A program made the translations under genes and the position numbers. This document shows positions 1 to 5,549 of a DNA stretch of 5,549 bases, one piece after another (position 1 is the first letter of the stretch; the number at the start of each line of letters is the position of its first letter). The DNA is from Chloroflexota bacterium. GTDB lineage: Bacteria > Chloroflexota > Anaerolineae > Promineifilales > Promineifilaceae. The notes beneath the pieces are model-generated. The model was not told the DNA's origin and did not search any database. It saw only the letters and a program-made list of their open reading frames with translations. The stretch is from positions 1-5,549 of the forward strand of contig QQUD01000183.1 in assembly GCA_008501785.1 (NCBI GenBank), written 5' to 3'.

Positions 1-2926
1 TCATTTAGCCTGTATTTCGGGAGCCAATGGCGCTGGCAAATCCAGCATTTTGGATGGCCTGACCTGGGCCTTGTTTGGCAACAGCCGCAGCAAAAGCGAT
101 GATGATTTAGTGAATCGCATTGCCGCCAGGGAAGGCAACTCGGCCGAAGTGCGCTTTACCTTTGAGCTGGAAGGCAGCATTTACCGCATCACCCGCCGCC
201 GCCGCCCGCGTAAACGGTCCATGCTGGAACTGCAAATCGGCACCGATTTTGATGACAAAGATACACCAACCAAGTGGAAAACGTTGAGCGAAAGCAAAAT
301 GCGTGAAACGCAGGTGGCTATCGAAACGCTGCTGCGCATGAATTACGATGCATTCATCAACGCCAGCTTTTTGTTGCAAGGCAAAGCAGACGAATTCACA
401 ACCAAATCACCGAACCGACGCAAGGAGATTTTGGCAGACCTGCTCGGTGTGAGCGAATGGGACACTTATCGAGAAGCAGCTGCAAGCAGGCGCAAGGACG
501 GCGAAGGCAAACTAGCCTTGCTTGACGCACAAACAACCGAAATTGATGAAGAACTTGGCGAAGAAGGCGACCGTGAAATCAAGCTAGCTGAAGTCAAAGA
601 AGCATCAGCACGTGTTGCCGAACGGTTGGCAGACAAGGAGGCGATTTTGCGGCAATTGCGCCGTGCGGAGACCGTGTTGATACAACAAGATCAGTTGGTC
701 AACAATCTGGCAAACAATGTCGAACGCGCCAACCGCACATTGACAACCTTGCGCCAGACTCGCGCACAACGGCACAAAGAAGCTGAACAGCACCGCACGA
801 TTTTGGCCGAAGCTGCGACCATTCAAACCAATTTTGAGAACTGGCAGCAGCTTGATTCCGATGTGCAAGCATGGCAAGCCAAGGCGAATGAGCATAACCA
901 GATTGTGCACGCAAAACGGCCGTTTGAACTCGAAATCGAACGCCAGCGCAGCCAACTCCAAGAACAACTGAAAACCTTAGAAGCGCAAGCTGTTCGGGTA
1001 GACAAAGCACAAACCGAAAAAGAAACGGTTTCCGCAACCATTACAAACAGTCATCAAGTGATGCATGATTTGGCAAAACAGCTTACAGATTTGGCCGCAC
1101 AAGAGGCTGCCTATCAGGATGCTCGTGCAGAATGGCAGCGGCTCGACGGCGAACGCAAGCTGCAGGAGCAAGAAACCAACCAGTTGCAAAAACAAGCGGA
1201 CCGGATCAAGAAGCTGGAACGGGAACAAACGGCCGTTTCTCAAAACGCCACCACCGCTGAAAAAAACATTGCTGAGTTAACATTGCAACTTGGCAGCATT
1301 CACACCCAAAACGAACAACTCATGGCGTCACGCGCCGATTTGGACACGTTCAGAGCCGACCAGCCACGACTCCGGTCTGAGATGGATAAACTGAAAGCCC
1401 GCTTAGACCAATTAGCTGCTGGTGGTGAAGGCAGTTGTCCACTATGCGGCCAGCCGCTTTCTGAAGATCACCGGGAGGAGGTGTTGGCCGAGCTGCAATC
1501 TGAAGGCAAAGAAAACGGCGACCGATTTCGGCACAACAAGCAGCGTATTGCTGAGTTGGAAAAGTCGATTGTGACGTTGGAAACGGCCGTTAAACAACGC
1601 CCCGCTCTTGAAAAACAAGAAAAAGCCCAGCGCGACCGGCTGTCTCGTGCAGAGGCAAAGCTAGCTGAAATTGAAACGGCCGTGACCGAGTGGAACGGGC
1701 AGGGTGCGGTACGACTGGCTGAATTAACAGATCAATTGGCAAACAGCACAGCGCTCGACGCGCAAAAGCAAAAAATGACTGAATTGGAAACGGCCGTTAC
1801 TCAAAAATCGACGCTGGAAAAAGAGCAGCAAGCCGCGCAGCGGCAACTCGCACAAGCCGAGGCGCGTCTTACCGAGATTGACAAAATGCTCACCGATTGG
1901 GAATCTACCGGACAGAAATCGTTGCAAAAGGTGAAGGGGCAGTTGGAAACGGCCGTTTTTGCCCAAGACGCGCAAGCTGAAATTGCCAAACTCGATGAGC
2001 AGCTCACACAGGTCGGCTACGATGCCACGGCCCACGAAGATGCACGTCAGCAGCGCAGCGCATTAAAAGATGCACAGGCCCGCCATCAATCGCTCAAACA
2101 AGCTGAAGCGGCGATTCAACCGTTGGAAACGGCCGTTGCTGACATGGACGCCCAGATCAACGAACAAACCGACTCTTTAACAAGCCTGCAAACACAGCAC
2201 AAAGAAGCACAAGCTGAACTAACAAAATTGAAGGAAGACGGTGGCGATGTACTTGGCGTCGAAGATGAAGTGTTCAAGCTGCGTGAAGAGCAAGTTACGG
2301 CCAACCGAAAAGTTGGTGCTGCCCAGCAGCGGCTGGATGTGCTGGGCGATTTACGCCAGCGAAAGAAGAAATTGGCGGAAGATCGGGCTGAATTGACACA
2401 GTTGATTCAACGGCTGAAGCTGCTAGAAAAGGCATGTGGGCGCAATGGTGTGCAGGCCTTGCTGATCGAACACGCTTTGCCAGACATCGAAGATCGGGCC
2501 AACGAACTGCTAGAACGACTCACCGGCGGTGACATGCGGATTCACTTTGACACGCAGCGCAAGCTAAAAAGCCGGGACGCCCTGGCGGAAACGCTGGATA
2601 TTCGGATTGTGGACAGCGCGGGAGAACGGCCGTATGACAATTACAGTGGTGGCGAACAGTTTCGGGTCAATTTTGCGATTCGTTTGGCGTTATCACAGGT
2701 GTTGGCTAAACGAGCTGGCGCACGCCTGCAAACGCTGGTGATTGATGAGGGATTTGGCAGTCAGGACCCAAACGGCCGTCAGCGTCTTGTAGAAGCGATC
2801 AACACCATTCAAGGTGATTTTGCCCGCATTTTGATCATTACGCACATCGACGAACTGCGTGATGCATTCCCGCATAGGATTGATGTGGAGAAAACGGCCG
2901 TTGGGTCGCAGATATTAGTCACGTAG
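1..2926 (+). CDS. sbcC: Rad50/SbcC-type SMC-family ATPase, 5' end cut by window edge
   Basis: This is the large subunit of an SbcCD/Mre11-Rad50-like complex. Such ATPases clamp DNA and gate a partner nuclease that trims double-strand ends and hairpins. The first whole codon is at 2, giving 974 visible residues. Walker A (GANGAGKS, 20-43, Lys at 38-40) already lies within them, so the TTG at 50 is not the start; about 30 N-terminal residues are probably missing. Next come a basic stretch (ITRRRRPRKR) and a Q-loop-like NASFLLQGKADEF. Long Glu/Gln/Lys/Ala-rich coiled coils flank a zinc hook, CPLC (1436-1447, Cys residues 479 and 482), close to the protein's middle as in Rad50. The C-terminal lobe has the ABC signature SGGEQ (2645-2659), Walker B LQTLVIDE (2726-2749), the D-loop segment GFGSQD and the H-loop His (2843-2845). 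All ATPase motifs are intact. The sbcD/mre11 partner is not in the window; it may lie to the left. The gene converges on the kinase gene. It carries ten copies of ACGGCCGT and a 69-residue internal repeat. Family assignment is secure; the exact SbcC-versus-Rad50 name is conventional. Confidence 0.95.
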   Translation, partial: HLACISGANGAGKSSILDGLTWALFGNSRSKSDDDLVNRIAAREGNSAEVRFTFELEGSIYRITRRRRPRKRSMLELQIGTDFDDKDTPTKWKTLSESKMRETQVAIETLLRMNYDAFINASFLLQGKADEFTTKSPNRRKEILADLLGVSEWDTYREAAASRRKDGEGKLALLDAQTTEIDEELGEEGDREIKLAEVKEASARVAERLADKEAILRQLRRAETVLIQQDQLVNNLANNVERANRTLTTLRQTRAQRHKEAEQHRTILAEAATIQTNFENWQQLDSDVQAWQAKANEHNQIVHAKRPFELEIERQRSQLQEQLKTLEAQAVRVDKAQTEKETVSATITNSHQVMHDLAKQLTDLAAQEAAYQDARAEWQRLDGERKLQEQETNQLQKQADRIKKLEREQTAVSQNATTAEKNIAELTLQLGSIHTQNEQLMASRADLDTFRADQPRLRSEMDKLKARLDQLAAGGEGSCPLCGQPLSEDHREEVLAELQSEGKENGDRFRHNKQRIAELEKSIVTLETAVKQRPALEKQEKAQRDRLSRAEAKLAEIETAVTEWNGQGAVRLAELTDQLANSTALDAQKQKMTELETAVTQKSTLEKEQQAAQRQLAQAEARLTEIDKMLTDWESTGQKSLQKVKGQLETAVFAQDAQAEIAKLDEQLTQVGYDATAHEDARQQRSALKDAQARHQSLKQAEAAIQPLETAVADMDAQINEQTDSLTSLQTQHKEAQAELTKLKEDGGDVLGVEDEVFKLREEQVTANRKVGAAQQRLDVLGDLRQRKKKLAEDRAELTQLIQRLKLLEKACGRNGVQALLIEHALPDIEDRANELLERLTGGDMRIHFDTQRKLKSRDALAETLDIRIVDSAGERPYDNYSGGEQFRVNFAIRLALSQVLAKRAGARLQTLVIDEGFGSQDPNGRQRLVEAINTIQGDFARILIITHIDELRDAFPHRIDVEKTAVGSQILVT
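1577..1990 (+). repeat. Two-unit 69-codon tandem repeat in the ATPase coiled coil
   Basis: Two adjacent 207-bp units, 1577-1783 and 1784-1990, encode similar peptides that both begin LETAV and continue with LEK, AEA(K/R)L, EI and a T(E/D)W motif. About a third of aligned residues are identical, counted by eye. The units lie just after the zinc hook in the returning arm of the coiled coil, so this looks like an old internal duplication that lengthened the arm. Low-complexity coiled-coil composition inflates the similarity, but the conserved Trp at the same offset in both units supports true homology. Confidence 0.6.
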
Positions 2927-2950
2927 TCGGGGAGTCGTTCGTCCTGGGGG

Positions 2951-4834
2951 TTAGGCATCAAGGCTTGGTGGCTCATGTCCTGGCAGTTCAATGCGGAATG
3001 TTGTGCCAACGCCTAATTCACTGGTGACAAACACTTCGCCACGATGGGCTTCGATGATCTCTTTCACGAGGGACAAACCGAGGCCGGTCCCTTTGCGGCG
3101 TGGGCGATGTTGTTTATCTGTCACCTGATAAAAACGCTCAAAAATGCGAGGTAAATGTTCTGCGGCAATCCCCTCGCCAGAATCCTCAACTTCGATTATC
3201 ACTTGGGGTATGTCTATCGTGAGTCGAATCGAGAGGGTTCCACCCTCATCGGTAAATTTGAATGCATTCGATATTAAATTATCAAAAACGCGCCGTAGCT
3301 GCGTCAGATCCCCTTTTAACCACAGCGGATCTTGAGTAATCTCAGAATTGATGGTCACACCTTGCTCTTCAGCCTTCATGCGATATTCAGCTATCATGGC
3401 GACCAATAATTGTGCCGGGTTGATCAGATCGCGCCGGAATTCCTGCGTTTCGGCCGCCATTAGCGCTGTCAAATCATCTACCAGGTCTGTTAACATACGA
3501 ACGCGGCCAGAAATAATATCAACAGAGTTTTGCTGAATTTCCGTCAATTCACCTAAATCACCACTTTCTAACAATTCTGCATGACCGTAAATAAGGCCCA
3601 GCGGAGAGCGCAATTCATGAGAAACGGTTTGAATGAATTGGTTTTTGAGTTTATCTAGCTCTTCCTGGCGGTTAAGTGTGTTTACTAATGCAGCGGCTCG
3701 CTGTTTGGCTTCTGCTAACATACGCGCATTTTGAATGGCAATGCCTGCCTGCTGTCCAACGGATTCGACAAGTGCTAAATCACGCCGCGTCAATTTCTTG
3801 TCAGATGTGTTGAATACGGTCAAGGCTCCCAGACATTCATCATTGGTAAATACTGGCACACCAATAAAAGACCTGATAGCCATTTTATTCCACTTTTGTT
3901 GAGCCAATGGATGGTCCATGTAGTTGTCTAGCAGCATGGATTGACACGATTCAACAATTTCCCAGGCAACCCCGCGTCCTTTGGCGGCCGGACGCAAATT
4001 CATCTGCACCGGAATATTGTGCGGATAAAAAATCATGATTTGATTGTCGATAACTAATCCCAACAAACCGGCATCAGCGCCAATTAATTCTGTAGCAATG
4101 CGCCCGACATTTTGCAATATAGTAGGCAAATCAAGCGCACTGCTCAGGGTATGCGTTATCTCATTTCGCTTGTTTTCGCGCTGTATGGTGACATCGGCTT
4201 CGTTGTTAACCTGCAGCAGGTTGATGGCGGCGGACCCAATTTGACCGAGGGTCTGACTTACGACAACTTCGTTTCTTGAAAATGGCCTGGTGTCGTCTCG
4301 AAACATGGCAACCACACCACACAATTGATCGGCGACAACTAAAAAGATGAGCAGATAAGCATGAGCTGCTTCATCAATCAGTGCTATTTTGACCAACACA
4401 TTCTCATCAGCTTCGTGTATATTATTGACAATAATGGGGGTGCTCAAATCAACATCGGCAGCAAAATAATTGTTTATTTTTTCCTGAAAAATATCCCGCA
4501 AATGGCGCGTAATGCCGTGTGCATAAGGGCAGCTAATTTGTCCAGTTGTTTGGTTTTTGAAGTAAACGGCCGTTCTGCCTCCCCCCAACACCTTCTCTAA
4601 ACCATTGGAAAGTGACCGCCACACATCTTCATGGCTACGCGCAGCCTGAATTGTGCTTGTAATCTGTCCCAATTGTTCAATCCAATTAGGTGTTTGCGCA
4701 GCGGCCCCCGATTCAAGTTCAGTTAATCTTGCTTCTGCTGCCAGCGCTCGCTGCCGCATTGCTTCAAATGCCGCCTGCAACTGCTGCTGGTTCATTTCAT
4801 TATTTTCCATTGAATGTGTGATTACCTTCGCCAA
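2951..4834 (-). CDS. Soluble tandem-GAF sensor histidine kinase
   Basis: A 627-residue sensor histidine kinase that should autophosphorylate on His and pass phosphate to an unknown response regulator. In order: an Ala/Glu-rich coiled coil (about 15-45), a first GAF-like domain (about 55-208), a second GAF domain (about 225-372), a helical linker, a HisKA dimerisation domain with the H-box VSHELRSPL (His406, codon at 3617-3619), and a HATPase domain. The HATPase has an N-box (NLISNAFKFT, 519-528), a G1 box (DSGEGI, 551-556), an F-box (FERFY, 565-569) and a G2 box (GTGLGL, 582-587). All catalytic boxes are intact. There is no signal peptide; the only strongly hydrophobic stretch (about 160-177) fits a GAF beta strand, so the protein is cytoplasmic and the ligand unknown. 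It lies 21 bp after the tetR stop, suggesting one operon. The start is uncertain: TTG at 4834 has an AGGT about 7 nt upstream, whereas ATG at 4810 and at 4795 have weaker or badly spaced signals. Residue numbers count from the TTG. No receiver domain is fused or adjacent. Confidence 0.93.
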   Translation of the reverse strand: MAKVITHSMENNEMNQQQLQAAFEAMRQRALAAEARLTELESGAAAQTPNWIEQLGQITSTIQAARSHEDVWRSLSNGLEKVLGGGRTAVYFKNQTTGQISCPYAHGITRHLRDIFQEKINNYFAADVDLSTPIIVNNIHEADENVLVKIALIDEAAHAYLLIFLVVADQLCGVVAMFRDDTRPFSRNEVVVSQTLGQIGSAAINLLQVNNEADVTIQRENKRNEITHTLSSALDLPTILQNVGRIATELIGADAGLLGLVIDNQIMIFYPHNIPVQMNLRPAAKGRGVAWEIVESCQSMLLDNYMDHPLAQQKWNKMAIRSFIGVPVFTNDECLGALTVFNTSDKKLTRRDLALVESVGQQAGIAIQNARMLAEAKQRAAALVNTLNRQEELDKLKNQFIQTVSHELRSPLGLIYGHAELLESGDLGELTEIQQNSVDIISGRVRMLTDLVDDLTALMAAETQEFRRDLINPAQLLVAMIAEYRMKAEEQGVTINSEITQDPLWLKGDLTQLRRVFDNLISNAFKFTDEGGTLSIRLTIDIPQVIIEVEDSGEGIAAEHLPRIFERFYQVTDKQHRPRRKGTGLGLSLVKEIIEAHRGEVFVTSELGVGTTFRIELPGHEPPSLDA

Positions 4835-4855
4835 TACAGTACCTAACAGGCTCCA

Positions 4856-5476
4856 TTAATTCAGATCATCATACCCTACGGCTCGTAATACAAATGCTGC
4901 TAACTCGTGAACGGCCGTTTCTACGCCCTCTTCTGGATCAGGTTGTTCTAACAATTGTAAAACAACCTCGTCCGTAGCTCCTGTGATTGCTTCAGCCACA
5001 CGTCGTATGTTTTGCGAAACGATCACAGATTGGGCTAGCGCACCATCCAACGCTCGCTGCCACATCTGTATTAATTTCAGTCGAAATGCTGCTCGTTTTG
5101 CTGTTAAAGAAGGTACGGTCCCCACCCCACCTACCAATAAAAGCTGAACGACTGCTGGCTCGTAAACGGCAATATTCATGTATGCCGACAAACCTGCATA
5201 TACTTGTTGTGATAACGTTAGCCGCCCTGCCATTGCTTGTCCAATTGTTTGTAGAAGAAAATCGGCCGTTTCTTCATACAAATGGACAAAAAGCGTTTCC
5301 TTATCGGGGAAATAAAAATAAAATGTGCCGATAGCCACATCGGCAGCTTGGACAACATCACGCACTGTGGCAGAATGGTATCCTTTTTCAGCAAATACAT
5401 GGACAGCGGCTTGCATCATTGCTGTCCGTTTGGCATCTTTTTTTTTGCGTGTTTTGTCACGACTTCGGTAGGCCAT
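4856..5476 (-). CDS. TetR/AcrR-family transcriptional regulator
   Basis: A 206-residue TetR-family DNA-binding regulator, a normal length for the family. After a very basic N-terminal tail (residues 1-18, with KTRKKK), residues about 15-65 form the conserved N-terminal domain: helix 1 MQAAVHVFAEKGY, then the helix-turn-helix TVRDVVQAADVAIGTFYFYF followed by PDKETLF, a classic TetR pattern. The C-terminal three quarters is helical and poorly conserved, as expected for the ligand-binding and dimerisation domain; I cannot name a ligand. The gene is first in a likely operon with the downstream GAF histidine kinase, 21 bp away. The family usually represses its own promoter or neighbouring genes, so autoregulation is plausible but not shown. 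The ATG at 5476 is chosen because it includes the basic tail; no clear Shine-Dalgarno precedes it, only an A/T-rich leader. Codons 11-13 form an uninterrupted run of nine A. An ACGGCCGT site near the 3' end encodes E-T-A-V. Confidence 0.95.
   Translation of the reverse strand: MAYRSRDKTRKKKDAKRTAMMQAAVHVFAEKGYHSATVRDVVQAADVAIGTFYFYFPDKETLFVHLYEETADFLLQTIGQAMAGRLTLSQQVYAGLSAYMNIAVYEPAVVQLLLVGGVGTVPSLTAKRAAFRLKLIQMWQRALDGALAQSVIVSQNIRRVAEAITGATDEVVLQLLEQPDPEEGVETAVHELAAFVLRAVGYDDLN
5438..5446 (-). repeat. Nine-base A homopolymer in the tetR 5' end
   Basis: Nine T on the plus strand are nine A in the tetR message, encoding Lys11-Lys12-Lys13 in the basic tail before helix 1. It is the longest homopolymer I noticed in the window. 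A change of one base would shift the frame before the DNA-binding domain and abolish the regulator, so it is a possible slippage site; nothing here shows that it is used. Confidence 0.85.
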
Positions 5477-5495
5477 TATTTATGTTGTCATGAAG

Positions 5496-5524
5496 AGCAT
5501 AGATCAGGTATGAAACAGCGTCAA
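5496..5524 (-). promoter_or_regulatory. Candidate sigma-70-type promoter for the tetR-kinase operon
   Basis: Reading the minus strand, TTGACG (5524-5519, five of six matches to the -35 consensus) is followed by a 17-bp spacer and TATGCT (5501-5496, four of six matches to the -10 consensus). Transcription would start near 5489, leaving a leader of only about 13 nt before the tetR ATG at 5476, with no clear ribosome binding site. The elements are seen directly; promoter function is inferred, and the weak -10 box keeps confidence moderate. Confidence 0.45.
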
Positions 5525-5549
5525 TATACTTTCAGGGCTATTGTTTCGC

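Larger units (their letters stand above)
916..4918. repeat. Dispersed iterated palindrome ACGGCCGT, 12 exact copies
   Basis: Exact copies start at 916, 1229, 1583, 1676, 1790, 1949, 2129, 2626, 2772, 2894, 4566 and 4911. Every copy is preceded by A and nine of the twelve are followed by T, so the fuller word is AACGGCCGTT; copies at 916, 1229 and 1949 extend to the perfect 12-mer AAACGGCCGTTT. All lie inside genes: ten in the ATPase gene, one in the kinase gene, one in the tetR gene. A near copy, TCGGCCGT, starts at 5262. Of 16 CGGCCG cores in the window, 12 have the A...T flanks, against about one expected if flanks were random. The coordinates span all exact copies; the DNA between them is not repeat. 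Confidence 0.9.

Noticed and set aside
50..52. TTG at 50 as the start of the ATPase gene
   Set aside because: The frame is open to the window edge and the Walker A motif at 20-43 lies upstream of it; a start at 50 would remove the ATP-binding loop.
1024..1032. AAACGGTTT at 1024 and around 3623 as decayed copies of the iterated palindrome
   Set aside because: They lack the CGGCCG core, and short words of this kind occur by chance; not counted among the copies.
1..2926. The ATPase as part of an antiphage defence cassette
   Set aside because: Some defence systems use Rad50/SMC-like ATPases, but this one has the normal housekeeping layout with a zinc hook, and no nuclease, toxin or other defence gene is visible beside it.
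2941..2984. GTCCTGG repeated near the 3' ends of the convergent genes
   Set aside because: The two copies are in direct orientation, so they cannot form a terminator stem, and seven bases is too short to treat as a meaningful repeat.
4301..4357. Possible transmembrane segment in the kinase (residues about 160-178)
   Set aside because: The hydrophobic stretch lies in the middle of the first GAF domain, contains Asp and Gln, and is expected for a core beta strand.
4361..4600. Plus-strand 79-codon frame inside the kinase gene
   Set aside because: It is antisense to the first GAF domain of a well-supported gene and its product resembles no protein I recognise. The other frames overlapping the three genes were rejected for the same reason.
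5482..5510. TetR operator palindrome upstream of tetR (ATG...CAT and CATA...TATG arms)
   Set aside because: Perfect arms are only 3-4 bp with poor symmetry between them; no better than chance in A/T-rich DNA.

Overview
The window holds three protein genes and almost no non-coding DNA. A Rad50/SbcC-type ATPase gene, cut by the left edge, runs rightward (1-2926). It converges, with a 24-bp gap, on a leftward pair: a TetR-family regulator gene (5476-4856) followed 21 bp later by a soluble GAF-GAF sensor histidine kinase gene (4834-2951). The right 73 bp hold a plausible promoter for the leftward pair. I see no RNA gene, CRISPR array, transposase, phage gene or recognisable defence cassette.

The organism is a bacterium of medium GC content. 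The Rad50-like ATPase with a central Cys-x-x-Cys hook, the tandem-GAF kinase without membrane segments and the general protein style resemble Chloroflexota (Anaerolineae-type) genomes. This is an impression from family style, not a search result, and I hold it at roughly 0.4.

Functionally the two halves look independent. The ATPase would work with an SbcD/Mre11 nuclease, probably encoded left of the window, to process DNA ends and hairpins. The TetR protein and the kinase are likely co-transcribed and would form a small sensing module. The kinase has no response regulator in this window.

The most striking signal is not a gene. The 8-bp palindrome ACGGCCGT occurs 12 times in 5.5 kb, where about 0.1 is expected by chance. 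It lies in all three genes and is read in all three codon frames, so it looks like a genome-wide highly iterated palindrome similar in kind to cyanobacterial HIP1. It contributes the recurring E-T-A-V peptide in the coiled coil of the ATPase.
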